A DNA stretch of 64,000 nt. It comes from Thermus composti (GTDB taxonomy: Bacteria > Deinococcota > Deinococci > Deinococcales > Thermaceae). This document shows positions 30,686 to 41,140 of the stretch, piece after piece (within the stretch, counting starts at the first letter, position 1; each line of letters begins with the position of its first letter). The notes beneath the pieces are model-generated. The model saw nothing but the letters and a program-made list of their open reading frames with translations, was not told the origin of the DNA and made no database searches. A program made the translations under genes and the position numbers. The stretch is taken from positions 1 through 64,000 of the forward strand of contig NZ_BMPJ01000008.1 in assembly GCF_014647535.1 (NCBI RefSeq). Direction: 5' to 3'.

Positions 30686-31662
30686 CGGCCACCCTGCTTT
30701 TCCTCGCCCTCTTCCTCCTTGGCCTTTTCCTCGCCCTAAGGCCCCTTCTCGGGCCCAAAGAGCCTTTCCCCGAGCCCCCCAGGCGGGAGGAGCTTCTCCG
30801 GGAGCTAGAGGTCCTCAAGGAGGAGGTGGGGGCCCTGGAGGGAGAGGAAAAGAAGCGGGCCCTCGCCCGCATGGTGGAGGTGGAAAGGCTCTTGGAGGGC
30901 TACCGCCCCCCCGCCCCCCGGCCCTTCAACCCTTGGCCCGTGGCCCTGGTCCTGGGGGCGGTGGTCTTCCTCGGGGTAGGTCTTTGGCGCTACACCCTGC
31001 CCCGGCTTCCCGGGGAGACCCTCACCACCCAAAGGGCCGAGGCCCGGGAGCTTAGGGCTTTGGCGGAAAGGGCCCAAAGGACGGGGGCGGTGGAGGATCT
31101 CTTGGCCTGGGGCCGTAAGGCCTACGAGCTCCAGGCCTTTGACCAGGCGGCGGAGGCCTACCTAGAGGTTCTCAAGAAGGATCCCAAGAACGTGGAGGCG
31201 GTGCGCCGGGTGGGGATCCTCCTCTTCATGGGGGGGCGGCTGGAGGAGGCCCGGATTTTCCTGGAAATCGCCCAGGGCGCCGACCCCAAGGCCGCCGAGG
31301 GCTGGCTTTTCCTGGGGAACCTCTACTTCCAGGAAGGGCGGATGGAGGAGGCCATCGCCGCCTGGGAGAAGTACCTGGAGGCCGGAGGCGAGGCCCGGGA
31401 AAGGGTGGAGGCCCTGATCGCCATGGCCAAGGCCCAAGCTCAAGGGGGAAAGGACGGGAGGAGCGTCTACCAGGCCCGCTGCGCCGCCTGCCACGGGGCG
31501 CAAGGGGAAGGGGGCCTAGGCCCAAAGCTTAAGGGAAACCCCATCCTGAAGGCTCCGGAGGCGGTGCGGGAGATCGTCTTAAAGGGCCGGGGGGCGATGC
31601 CCGCCATCCCTCTTTCCGAGGAGGAGCTTAAGGCCCTTTTGGACTACCTGGGTAGCCTGTAG
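30682..31662 (+). CDS. CcmI-like TPR protein fused to a cytochrome c domain
   Basis: 326 residues. Two N-terminal membrane helices (1-20 and about 75-95) flank a cytosolic Glu/Lys-rich coiled coil, as in CcmI. TPR repeats follow outside the membrane (about 125-250; AFDQAAEAYLEVLKKDPKN, and others). The C-terminal 65 residues are a mono-haem cytochrome c: haem motif CAACH from residue 267 and a likely Met ligand at residue 306 in GRGAMPAIP. CcmI normally chaperones apocytochromes and has no haem. The ORF is continuous with no sign of a join error. Confidence 0.85.
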   Translation: MTATLLFLALFLLGLFLALRPLLGPKEPFPEPPRREELLRELEVLKEEVGALEGEEKKRALARMVEVERLLEGYRPPAPRPFNPWPVALVLGAVVFLGVGLWRYTLPRLPGETLTTQRAEARELRALAERAQRTGAVEDLLAWGRKAYELQAFDQAAEAYLEVLKKDPKNVEAVRRVGILLFMGGRLEEARIFLEIAQGADPKAAEGWLFLGNLYFQEGRMEEAIAAWEKYLEAGGEARERVEALIAMAKAQAQGGKDGRSVYQARCAACHGAQGEGGLGPKLKGNPILKAPEAVREIVLKGRGAMPAIPLSEEELKALLDYLGSL

Positions 31663-31664
31663 CC

Positions 31665-33903
<2,239 letters not shown>

Positions 33904-33914
<11 letters not shown>

Positions 33915-33933
33915 GGCGGGGGTGTGCTACACT
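33904..33933 (+). promoter_or_regulatory. Promoter of rpsT
   Basis: TTGCCC (33904-33909), 18 bases, TACACT (33928-33933). The implied leader of about 35 bases holds a hairpin TGCCCC-TTG-GGGGCA (33945-33959) and the SD AAGGGGAGA before the ATG at 33974. Confidence 0.5.
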
Positions 33934-33973
33934 TAGGCCTGGTCTGCCCCTTGGGGGCACAAAGGGGAGAACG

Positions 33974-34273
33974 ATGGCGCAGAAGAAGCCCAAGAGGAAC
34001 CTTTCCGCCCTGAAGCGGCACCGGCAGTCCTTGAAGCGCCGGCTTCGCAACAAGGCCAAGAAGTCGGCCATCAAGACCCTTGCCAAGAAGGCCATCCAGC
34101 TGGCCCAGGAGGGCAAGGCGGAGGAGGCCCTCAAGATCATGCGCAAGGCCGAGAGCCTCATTGACAAGGCGGCCAAGGGTTCCACCCTCCACAAGAACGC
34201 CGCCGCCCGGAGGAAGTCCCGGCTTATGCGCAAGGTCCACCAGCTCCTTTCCGCCCAGGGGCTTAGCGCCTAA
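33974..34273 (+). CDS. rpsT: 30S ribosomal protein S20
   Basis: 99 residues, extremely basic helical bundle protein beginning [20 protein letters not shown], with [20 protein letters not shown] and [16 protein letters not shown]. The C-terminus ([11 protein letters not shown]) is shorter than and different from the T. thermophilus version I remember. It is followed nine bases later by the gene for Thx. Confidence 0.97.
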   Translation: MAQKKPKRNLSALKRHRQSLKRRLRNKAKKSAIKTLAKKAIQLAQEGKAEEALKIMRKAESLIDKAAKGSTLHKNAAARRKSRLMRKVHQLLSAQGLSA

Positions 34274-34282
34274 GGAGGAGGC

Positions 34283-34369
34283 ATGGGTAAGGGCGACCGT
34301 CGCACCCGTAGGGGCAAGATCTGGCGGGGCACCTACGGCAAGTACCGGCCCCGGAAGAAAAAGAAGTAG
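34283..34369 (+). CDS. Ribosomal small-subunit peptide Thx (bTHX)
   Basis: 28 codons: [16 protein letters not shown] followed by [12 protein letters not shown]. This is the Thermus 30S-associated peptide that sits in a cavity of the 30S head and is found in Thermus ribosome structures. SD AAGGAGG lies four bases upstream of the ATG. Co-transcribed with rpsT, so both small-subunit components come from one mRNA. Confidence 0.95.
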
Positions 34370-34420
34370 CCTCGAGGGGCCTTTCCCCTAAGGGGCTACC
34401 CCCGTTCCTTAGGCGGGGGT
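34366..34420. terminator. Tandem hairpins between convergent genes
   Basis: The first composite hairpin (34366-34399) pairs GTAGCC with GGCTAC and AGGGG with CCCCT inside it. The second pairs ACCCCCG (34398-34404) with CGGGGGT (34414-34420). The set lies between the end of Thx and the end of the leftward DUF4388 gene and probably terminates both. Confidence 0.55.
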
Positions 34421-35152
34421 CTCTTCCTTTTCTAGCTCCCAGGTGAGGTCCCGGAGGAGCCAACCCCGGCCCGGGGGGTTCAGCTCCCCGGTGCTGAGCG
34501 CCCGGACCAGGTACCGGCGCACCAGGGAGAGGGGGACCCCTTGGGCGAGGATCTCCCCTAGGTTCCGGCTTCCGTCCAGAAGGGAGAGGAGGCTATCAAA
34601 CTCGTCCAGTGTTTTGCTCCGCCGCCCCTGGTGGCGGATCCTTAGAGCGTACCAGGCGTAGCGGCGAAGGGGGTAAAGGTCTCCTTCCCGCACCCCCATG
34701 TAAGCCCGCTCCATGGCGATGAGGAGGGGGACACCCCAGGCCTTGGCGGCGGCGCGCACGCTTTTGCCCCCTTGGAAGACCTCGTAGGGGGGCGTGGGGC
34801 GGAGGGCTTCCAGGACCCGGCTTGGGGAGTCCACCAGGGTGCGGAACCGGTCCCACTCGTCGTTCACCCGGGCCCACTCCCCGAGAAGGGGGCCAAAGGG
34901 CATGAGGGCCTGGGCTTCGGGCACGGGCCCGGGCTGGAAACGGAAGCTCCCCTCCTTGGGGTAGAGGGGGAAGGTGAAGAGGGCCTCGAGGCCCTCCCAG
35001 TCCAGGATGGACGCCGCCACCACCTCCCCGTGGGCGAACCTTAGGGTGAGGGGTAAAGGCCCCACCCGCACCTCCAGGGCCCCGGAGCGCCGGTGGGTGT
35101 GGATGAGTTCCAGGACTTCCGTGAGGGGAATGGCGCTCAGGTCTCCTTCCAA
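34409..35152 (-). CDS. DUF4388 domain protein
   Basis: 247 residues. The N-terminal about 100 residues (GDLSAIPLTEVLELIHTHRRSGALEV, ARFAHGEVVAA-like segment) match DUF4388, the PatA/FrzS-like module found in gliding and pilus signalling proteins. The rest is helical with no domain I recognise. Its start overlaps the end of thrB by 16 bases. In Thermus a role in twitching or surface signalling is possible but not shown. Confidence 0.8.
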   Translation of the reverse strand: MEGDLSAIPLTEVLELIHTHRRSGALEVRVGPLPLTLRFAHGEVVAASILDWEGLEALFTFPLYPKEGSFRFQPGPVPEAQALMPFGPLLGEWARVNDEWDRFRTLVDSPSRVLEALRPTPPYEVFQGGKSVRAAAKAWGVPLLIAMERAYMGVREGDLYPLRRYAWYALRIRHQGRRSKTLDEFDSLLSLLDGSRNLGEILAQGVPLSLVRRYLVRALSTGELNPPGRGWLLRDLTWELEKEETPA

Positions 35153-36015
35153 AGGTATCCCTCCCCGATGCCTAAAACCAGGATACGCCCTTCGCCCCGG
35201 TAGCCTTCCAGGGCCTGGACCACGGGCGCCTCTTGGCCTTCTTGGACCAAAGCCGCCAGGGTGGGGCCGGCCCCGCCCACGAAGGCGGCGAGGGCCCCGG
35301 CCCTTAAGGCCTCCTCTATGGCCTCTAGGACCCCAGGCATCAGGTGGGCCCGGCGGGGTTGGTGGAGCCGGTCCCGGCAGGCCTCCCGCAGGGCCTCGAG
35401 CCGCCCCGAGTAGAGGGCGGCGGGCCAGAGGGCGCTTCGCGCCAGGTTGAAGAGGGCGTCCTCTAAGGGCACCTCCTGGGGCAGGGCGGCCCGGGCCAAG
35501 GGGGTGGGGACCGCGTAAGGGGGCACGGCCAGGACGAAGCGCACGCCTTGGGGCCTGGGCAGGGGGATGGCGAGGAGGGGGTCGCTTAAGGCGGCCACAA
35601 ACCCCCCGTAGACGGCGGGGGCCACGTTGTCGGGGTGGCCTTCCAGCTGGGCGGCCACCCGGAAGACCCCTTCCCGGCCGAGCCTCCCCCCGGAGAACCG
35701 GTCCGCCAGGGCCACTCCTGCCACTAAGGCGGCGGAGGAGCTTCCCATCCCCCGGGCAAGGGGGATGGGGTTGAAGGCCCGCACCCGCAAAGGGGGAGGG
35801 TTTAGCCCCAGGGCCGCCATTCCCGCCCGGAAGCCTTGGCGGATGAGGTTGTCTGTGCCTTCCACCTGGCCTTCCCCCTCGTAAAGGAAGGCGTCTTCCT
35901 GGGCGGGCTCGGCCTCCACCTCGAGGTAGAGGTCCAGGGCCACCCCCAAGGCGTCAAACCCCGAGCCCAGGTTGGCTAAGGTGGCGGGGACATAGAGGCG
36001 GGGCAAAGGCTCCAT
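35137..36015 (-). CDS. thrB: Homoserine kinase
   Basis: Phosphorylates homoserine in threonine biosynthesis. 292 residues of the GHMP kinase family: VPATLANLGSGFDALG, the P-loop-like PLARGMGSSSAAL, and the C-terminal FVGGAGPTLAAL loop. No thrA or thrC is adjacent. It reads leftward into the DUF4388 gene and starts 30 bases after the end of the NAD(P)HX repair gene. Confidence 0.95.
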   Translation of the reverse strand: MEPLPRLYVPATLANLGSGFDALGVALDLYLEVEAEPAQEDAFLYEGEGQVEGTDNLIRQGFRAGMAALGLNPPPLRVRAFNPIPLARGMGSSSAALVAGVALADRFSGGRLGREGVFRVAAQLEGHPDNVAPAVYGGFVAALSDPLLAIPLPRPQGVRFVLAVPPYAVPTPLARAALPQEVPLEDALFNLARSALWPAALYSGRLEALREACRDRLHQPRRAHLMPGVLEAIEEALRAGALAAFVGGAGPTLAALVQEGQEAPVVQALEGYRGEGRILVLGIGEGYLWKET

Positions 36016-36045
36016 AGATCCCGCCCCAGCATACCAGGAAGGGGC

Positions 36046-37494
36046 CTACACCCGGGAAAAGGGCCAGGGGGCCCGCCCCTCCGCCAAAAGCTTTCTCGCC
36101 CAAGGCAACGCCTCCGCCACCTCGCGGGCGAGGAGCCCCACCCCCTTCTCCTCCGCCAAAAGGTCCCCGGCGAGGCCGTGGAGGTAAACCCCAAGCCTCG
36201 CGGCCTCAAAAGGGGGAAGGCCCGCCGCAAGAAGGGCGGCGATGGCCCCCGCGAGGACGTCCCCCGTGCCCCCGGTGGCCAGGGCGGGGTTGCCCGTGGG
36301 GTTTAGGGAAAGCCGCTTGCCCTCGGCCACCACCGTGGGGTTCCCCTTGAGGACCACGGTGAGGCCAAAGCGCTCGGCGAGGGCTTGGGCCACCCCCAAG
36401 GGGTCCTTGCCCACCTCCTCTGGGGAAACCCCCAAAAGCCTTCCCGCCTCCCCGGCGTGGGGGGTGAGGACGGCGGGAAGGCCCGCCTTCCGGTAGGCCT
36501 CCGCCACCTCTGGGTGGAGGGCGTCCGCGTCCAGGACCGTGGGGAGGCCCGCCTTGAGGGCTTCCAGCGCCCAGGCCTTCCCCCAGGGGCCACCCCCCAT
36601 CCCCACCGCCAGGGCCTCCACCTTGAGGGGGGGAAGGGTAGGGGAGGAAACAGGGTGGAAGACCGCCTCTAAAGGCTCCAAGGGAGTCCCTTCCGGCGCC
36701 ACGAGGTGCACAAGCCCCGCCCCCATGCGGTAGGCCCCCAAGGCCGCCAGGAGGGGGGCCCCGGCGTAGCGGAGGCCCTCCCCCCGGTACCCCCCCAGGA
36801 CCCCCACCCGGCCCACGCTCCCCTTGTGGGCGGTGAGGGGGCGTTTGGGGAGGAGGGGCCTTAGGGCCTCGGGGGTGGCCACCTGGGGGAGGTCTTCCCG
36901 CTCCAAAAGGGGTTTAGGCAGGCCGATCTCCGCCAGGTAAAGCTTCCCGCAGGCTTCCCGCAGGAGGAGGTGGGGGGTCTTGAGGGCGGCGAAGGCCACG
37001 GTGGCCGTGGCCCGGACGTGGGGCGCATAGGGAAGCCCCGAGGGGAGGTCCAGGGCCAGGATGGGGAGGCCCGAGGCGTTCATTCCCTCCACCAGCCCGG
37101 CGTAGAAGCCCGAGAGGGGCCCCTTGAGCCCGGTGCCGAAGAGGGCGTCCACCAGGACCTCGCCCGGGCCGAAGGAGGCCTCCTCCAGGGGGCGGACCTC
37201 GAGGCCGTGGGCCAGAAGGGCCCTCTTGGCCAGGAGGGCGTCCCCTTCCTGCCCCTCGGCGGCGAAGACCCGGACCCGCACCCCCTCCAAAAGGAGGTGC
37301 CGGGCCAGGACAAACCCGTCCCCTCCGTTGTTCCCCTTGCCCGCCAGCACCACGGCGGGGACTTTGCCGAAGAGGTCCAGATAGACCCGGGCCGCCTTCA
37401 TCCCCGCCCACTCCATGAGGAGGAGGCTAGGGTAGCCTAGGGCCACCGCCTTCCCGTCCGCCTCCCGCATGGCCTCGGGGGTGAAAAGCCTCAT
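36046..37494 (-). CDS. nnr: Bifunctional NAD(P)HX epimerase / dehydratase
   Basis: Repairs hydrated NADH and NADPH. 482 residues. The N-terminal YjeF_N epimerase domain (about 1-200) has LAGKGNNGGDGFVLARHL and the DALFGTGLKGPL segment. The C-terminal ribokinase-like ADP-dependent dehydratase (about 215-480) has LTPHAGEAGRLL and ALATGGTGDVLAG with the catalytic Asp. TATCCT (minus strand, 37501-37506) lies six bases before the ATG. It is divergent from a sirtuin, another NAD enzyme. Confidence 0.96.
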   Translation of the reverse strand: MRLFTPEAMREADGKAVALGYPSLLLMEWAGMKAARVYLDLFGKVPAVVLAGKGNNGGDGFVLARHLLLEGVRVRVFAAEGQEGDALLAKRALLAHGLEVRPLEEASFGPGEVLVDALFGTGLKGPLSGFYAGLVEGMNASGLPILALDLPSGLPYAPHVRATATVAFAALKTPHLLLREACGKLYLAEIGLPKPLLEREDLPQVATPEALRPLLPKRPLTAHKGSVGRVGVLGGYRGEGLRYAGAPLLAALGAYRMGAGLVHLVAPEGTPLEPLEAVFHPVSSPTLPPLKVEALAVGMGGGPWGKAWALEALKAGLPTVLDADALHPEVAEAYRKAGLPAVLTPHAGEAGRLLGVSPEEVGKDPLGVAQALAERFGLTVVLKGNPTVVAEGKRLSLNPTGNPALATGGTGDVLAGAIAALLAAGLPPFEAARLGVYLHGLAGDLLAEEKGVGLLAREVAEALPWARKLLAEGRAPWPFSRV

Positions 37495-37500
37495 GGGCCT

Positions 37501-37519
37501 AGGATACCCGGGCTAGGAT
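37501..37519. promoter_or_regulatory. Divergent leaderless promoters, nnr / sirtuin
   Basis: TATCCT on the minus strand (37501-37506) and TAGGAT on the plus strand (37514-37519) face away from each other, six and seven bases from their start codons. Only 32 bases separate the two genes. Confidence 0.55.
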
Positions 37520-37526
37520 GAGGGGG

Positions 37527-38264
37527 ATGGAAGGTCTTGCCGAGGCGAGGAAGCGGCTGGCCCAGGCCCAAAGGGTGGCGGTCCTCACGGGAGCGGGGAT
37601 CTCCAAGCCCTCCGGCATCCCCACCTTCCGGGACGCCGAGGGCCTTTGGAAGAACTTCAATCCCTTGGACTACGCCACCCCCGAGGCCTACGCCCGGGAC
37701 CCGGAAAGGGTGTGGGCCTGGTACGCCTGGCGCATCCAGAAGGTGCGGGAGGCCAAGCCCAACCCGGCCCATCACGCCCTGGCCGAGCTGGAAAGGCGGG
37801 TTTTGGCCCGGGGGGGAAGCTTCCTCCTGGTCACCCAGAACGTGGACGGCCTCCACGCCCGGGCGGGAAGCCAGAACCTGGTGGAGCTCCACGGCAACCT
37901 CCTCAGGGCCCGGTGCGAGGCCTGCGGGAAGCGGTTTCCCTTGCCCGAGGCCTTCACCCCCCCTCCCCTCTGCCCGGCCTGCGGCCAAAGGGCCCGGCCC
38001 GACGTGGTCTGGTTCGGGGAGCTTCTGCCGGAAGGGGCCTGGGAGAAGGCGGAAAAGGCCTTCGCCGAGGCCGACTTCGCCTTGGTGGTGGGCACCAGCG
38101 CCGAGGTGGAGCCTGCCGCCTCCTTGGGCCGGATCGCCTTCGCCTCTGGGGCCTACCTCGTGGAGGTGAACCCCGAGCCCACCCCCCTTACCCCCTTGGC
38201 CCACCTTTCCTTGCGGACGGGGGCGGTGGAGGGGATGGAGGCTTTGCTTGCGGGATGGTCCTGA
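37527..38264 (+). CDS. cobB: NAD-dependent protein deacylase (sirtuin)
   Basis: 245 residues. Sir2 motifs: VLTGAGISKPSGIPTFRD, TQNVDGLH, the catalytic His in VELHGN, a C4 zinc site (CEACG, CPACG), RPDVVWFGE and VVGTSAEVEPA. Removes acyl groups from lysines using NAD. The ATG at 37527 is preferred to the GTG/ATG upstream because TAGGAT lies seven bases before it. Its stop is overlapped by the following gene by 10 bases. Confidence 0.94.
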   Translation: MEGLAEARKRLAQAQRVAVLTGAGISKPSGIPTFRDAEGLWKNFNPLDYATPEAYARDPERVWAWYAWRIQKVREAKPNPAHHALAELERRVLARGGSFLLVTQNVDGLHARAGSQNLVELHGNLLRARCEACGKRFPLPEAFTPPPLCPACGQRARPDVVWFGELLPEGAWEKAEKAFAEADFALVVGTSAEVEPAASLGRIAFASGAYLVEVNPEPTPLTPLAHLSLRTGAVEGMEALLAGWS

Positions 38265-38767
38265 GGGTTTTGGCCGACCTTTGCACCCTGGCTCGAGGCG
38301 GGGTGGTCCTCCTGGTCCTGGGGCAGGTGGGCCAGGGGCCGGAGGCCCTTTCCCAGGTGGTCCGTCTCCTTCTTCTGGGCTGGACCCTGGACGTGTTGGA
38401 CGGTCTTTTGGCGCGGGCTTCCCGCAGGCCTTCCCCCTTGGCCTTTTGGGACTACCCCCTGGACGCCGGCCTCGCCTGGGCGGGGTGGGCCTACCTGGTG
38501 GGGGCGGGCCTGGTGCCCCCAGGCCCCGGGTGGGCTTGGATGGTGGCCGCCCTGGTCCTCCTTCTCCGCTACCCCAACAAAAGCCTTTCCATGCTCCTCC
38601 AGGTGCCCGCCACCTTCGCCCCCTTCCTCTTCGCCCGCACCCTGGCCCCGGAGGCCTTTCGGGAGGCCCTGGTTTGGGTCCTGGCCATGCTCCTTCTGGA
38701 CGGGAAGCGCTTTCTAGGGGTGATCCGGGAGTTTCTGGAAGGGGTGGGCTTTGGGCGGCAGGCTTAA
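38255..38767 (+). CDS. CDP-alcohol phosphatidyltransferase-like membrane protein
   Basis: 170 residues, four to six membrane helices. The core motif D-V-L-D-G-L-L-A-R matches the DxxDGxxAR start of the family, and WDYPLD supplies the last two aspartates. The glycine normally four residues before the third Asp is not conserved (LAFWD). The substrate is therefore uncertain (glycerol- or inositol-phosphate lipid synthesis, or a divergent role). The ATG at 38255 lies inside the sirtuin gene, so translation is probably coupled. Confidence 0.75.
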   Translation: MVLRVLADLCTLARGGVVLLVLGQVGQGPEALSQVVRLLLLGWTLDVLDGLLARASRRPSPLAFWDYPLDAGLAWAGWAYLVGAGLVPPGPGWAWMVAALVLLLRYPNKSLSMLLQVPATFAPFLFARTLAPEAFREALVWVLAMLLLDGKRFLGVIREFLEGVGFGRQA

Positions 38768-38775
38768 AGCCTGGG

Positions 38776-40071
38776 CTAGTCTTCTCGGCGGCCCCGGAAG
38801 GCCAGGCGGAAAGGCACCTCTCTTAGGCCCAGGTCCTCGCCGATGCGGTTTTTCAGGTAGTTCTCAAAGGCCCGGGTGACGAACTCCGGATGGTTCACGA
38901 AGAAGACGAAGGTGGGCGGGGCTACCTCGGGCTGGGTGGCGTAGAGGATCTTGAGGGGTTTGCCCTTGAAGTTGGGCATCTGGACCCGGGTGGTCCACAC
39001 GCCCACCCAGCGGTTGAGCTCGGCGGTGGGGACACGGGTCTGGTTGAGTTCGTGGAGGCGCACCGCCTCTCGGAAAATCCGGTCCAGGTTCTGTCGCGTC
39101 AGGGCGGAGGTGAAGACCCGAGGGAGGTGGTCCAGGTGGGCGAGCTTTTCCCGAAGGAGGCGCCGCATCTTGGGGGCGTCCTCCTTGTTCGCCAGGTCCC
39201 ACTTGGTGATGACCAAAAGGACGGGCTTGCCCCGGTCCAAGGCCTCGTTGGCAAGTTTAAGCTCCCGGTCCCCCACCTGGAAGGGGTCCACCACGAGGAG
39301 GACCACGTCCGCCTCGTCTATGGCCTTAAGGCTCCGCCGGATGGCGAGCTCCTCCACGAGGCTTTCGGGCCGCTTGCGGATCCCGGCGGTGTCCACCAGG
39401 ACGAAGCGCTGGCCGCCGAAGAAGAACTCCACGTCAATGGCGTCCCGGGTGGTGCCCGGCTCCTCGGAGACGATGACCCGCTCCTCCCCCAGGATGGCGT
39501 TGAGGAGGCTGCTTTTCCCGGCGTTGGGCCGGCCCACGATGGCCAGGCGGATGGCCGCCACCTCGGGCTCGGTGTCAATCTGCTTGACGGGGAGGCGCTG
39601 CCAGATGGCCTCTAAAAGCTCCTCCAGGCCCCTTGCGTGCTCGCTGGAGGTAGGGATGGGGTCGCCGAAGCCTAAGGCGTAAAGGGGTCCTAGGTAGGCC
39701 TCGTGCTGGGGGGCGTCCACCTTGGTGGCCACCAGGATCACGGGCTTGCCCTTCTTGCGCAGGTACTCGGCCACCTCGTAGTCCGCCTGGGTGAGCTCGG
39801 CCCGCCCGTCCACGGCGAAGAGGACCACCTCGGCGTCCTCCAGGGCCCGGTCCACCTTCTCCTGGATCTTCTTCTCCCATTTGTCCCCGGACCAAAGCCC
39901 CCCGGTGTCCACCAGGAGGAAGCGGCCCCGGTCGGTTTCCACCACGCCCTCTTTGAGGTCGCGGGTGACGCCGGGCACGTCCGCCACCACCGCGCTCCGC
40001 TTCTTTAGGAGGCGGTTAAAAAGGCTGGACTTGCCCACGTTGGGCCTACCCACGATGACGACCTTGTGCAT
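38776..40071 (-). CDS. der: Ribosome biogenesis GTPase Der
   Basis: 431 residues with two tandem Era-like GTPase domains (GRPNVGKSSLFNRL and GRPNAGKSSLLNAI as G1; DTGG and DTAGIRK as G3; TKVD and TKWD as G4) and a C-terminal KH-like domain. Acts in late 50S assembly. The ATG at 40071 follows GGTGAGG. Longer upstream frames are excluded because the promoter and a hairpin lie there. Confidence 0.97.
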   Translation of the reverse strand: MHKVVIVGRPNVGKSSLFNRLLKKRSAVVADVPGVTRDLKEGVVETDRGRFLLVDTGGLWSGDKWEKKIQEKVDRALEDAEVVLFAVDGRAELTQADYEVAEYLRKKGKPVILVATKVDAPQHEAYLGPLYALGFGDPIPTSSEHARGLEELLEAIWQRLPVKQIDTEPEVAAIRLAIVGRPNAGKSSLLNAILGEERVIVSEEPGTTRDAIDVEFFFGGQRFVLVDTAGIRKRPESLVEELAIRRSLKAIDEADVVLLVVDPFQVGDRELKLANEALDRGKPVLLVITKWDLANKEDAPKMRRLLREKLAHLDHLPRVFTSALTRQNLDRIFREAVRLHELNQTRVPTAELNRWVGVWTTRVQMPNFKGKPLKILYATQPEVAPPTFVFFVNHPEFVTRAFENYLKNRIGEDLGLREVPFRLAFRGRRED

Positions 40072-40083
40072 CCTCACCCCACG

Positions 40084-40109
40084 AAAAGGGGGTGGGAAGG
40101 CCCCACCCC
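40084..40109 (-). promoter_or_regulatory. Terminator-like hairpin in the der leader
   Basis: On the minus strand an 8-bp stem GGGGTGGG / CCCACCCC with a 5-base loop is followed by CTTTTC. It lies between the probable transcription start (-10 TACACT at 40120-40125, minus strand) and the SD of der. It may attenuate der or simply protect the 5' end. Confidence 0.5.
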
Positions 40110-40148
40110 GTTTGCTCCTAGTGTACCACACGGGGTATACTTCCTGGG

Positions 40149-40724
40149 ATGCGAAGGCTTGCGGGATGGGTCCTTAGGCGGCTTGGCTGGCGCTACCACA
40201 TGCCGCCTCCTCCGGAAGGAAGCTACGTCCTCATCGGCGCGCCCCACACCTCCAACTGGGACTTCTTCGTGGGCATCCTGGCCCTTTGGGCTCTGGGGAT
40301 ACGGGCCAGGTGGCTTGGGAAAAAAGAGCTTTTCCGGCCGCCTTTGGGGTGGCTCCTTAGGCTCCTTGGGGGGATCCCCGTGGACCGCTCCAAGCGGAGC
40401 AACCTGGTGGACCAGGTGGCGGAAATCCTTAAGCGGGAGCGGCTTGCCGTCCTCATCACCCCTGAGGGCACCCGGGGAAAGGCCCCCTACTGGCGCACGG
40501 GGTTTTACTACATGGCCTTGAAGGCGGGGGTGCCCATCGCCTTGGGGTACGCCGACTTTCGCAGGAAGGAGGTGGGCATCGGGGGCTATCTCTACCCGAC
40601 CGGGGACATCCGCCGGGACTTCGCCGCCATCCGGGCCTTCTACCAGGACAAGGTGGGCCTTAGGCCGGAAAAACAGGGCCCCATCCGCATCCAAGAAGAG
40701 GTGGAGGAGCTGGCCTCGGATTAG
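40149..40724 (+). CDS. PlsC-like lysophospholipid acyltransferase
   Basis: 191 residues. The acyltransferase boxes are present: HTSNWD (HX4D), GIPVDRS, and PEGTRGK. Probably transfers acyl groups to lysophosphatidate or a related glycolipid precursor at the cytosolic membrane face. Short compared with typical PlsC (about 240). TATACT (40136-40141) lies seven bases before the ATG, so it is leaderless and divergent from der. Confidence 0.85.
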   Translation: MRRLAGWVLRRLGWRYHMPPPPEGSYVLIGAPHTSNWDFFVGILALWALGIRARWLGKKELFRPPLGWLLRLLGGIPVDRSKRSNLVDQVAEILKRERLAVLITPEGTRGKAPYWRTGFYYMALKAGVPIALGYADFRRKEVGIGGYLYPTGDIRRDFAAIRAFYQDKVGLRPEKQGPIRIQEEVEELASD

Positions 40725-40777
40725 GGGCGTGGGGCCTTTTCCGGGCTTAGCCGGGAAGGATCCTATATGATGTCTCC

Positions 40778-41140
40778 ATGGAACAACCCACCCCTTCCGA
40801 TCAGGAGCGGACCTGGGCGGCGGTGGCCCACCTGGCCCCCCTCGTGGGGTATTTCGTCCTGATCGGCCAGATCCTGGTGCCCCTGGCCATTCTCCTTTGG
40901 GGGCCCAAGACCCCCTTCGTCCAGGCCCACGCCAAGGAGTCTTTGAACGGCCAGATCACCTACACCCTCTACGGGCTTGGAGTTTTCCTTTTGGCCTTGA
41001 CCGTGGTGGGGATCGTCCTGGCCTTGCCCTTGGGGCTTGCCCTTTTGGTTTTGGTCCTTTGGAACATGGTCCAGGGGGCCTTAGCGGCGGGGCGGGGCGA
41101 GGTGTACCGCTACGCCCTCATCCTCCGGCTGGTGCCCTAG
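40778..41140 (+). CDS. DUF4870 family membrane protein
   Basis: 120 residues with three membrane segments and the family start DQERTWAAVAHLAPLVGYFV, followed by KTPFVQAHAKESLNGQITY, the characteristic DUF4870 motif. Function unknown. TATGAT (40766-40771) lies six bases before the ATG. Ends on the convergent acpS gene with overlap. Confidence 0.88.
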   Translation: MEQPTPSDQERTWAAVAHLAPLVGYFVLIGQILVPLAILLWGPKTPFVQAHAKESLNGQITYTLYGLGVFLLALTVVGIVLALPLGLALLVLVLWNMVQGALAAGRGEVYRYALILRLVP

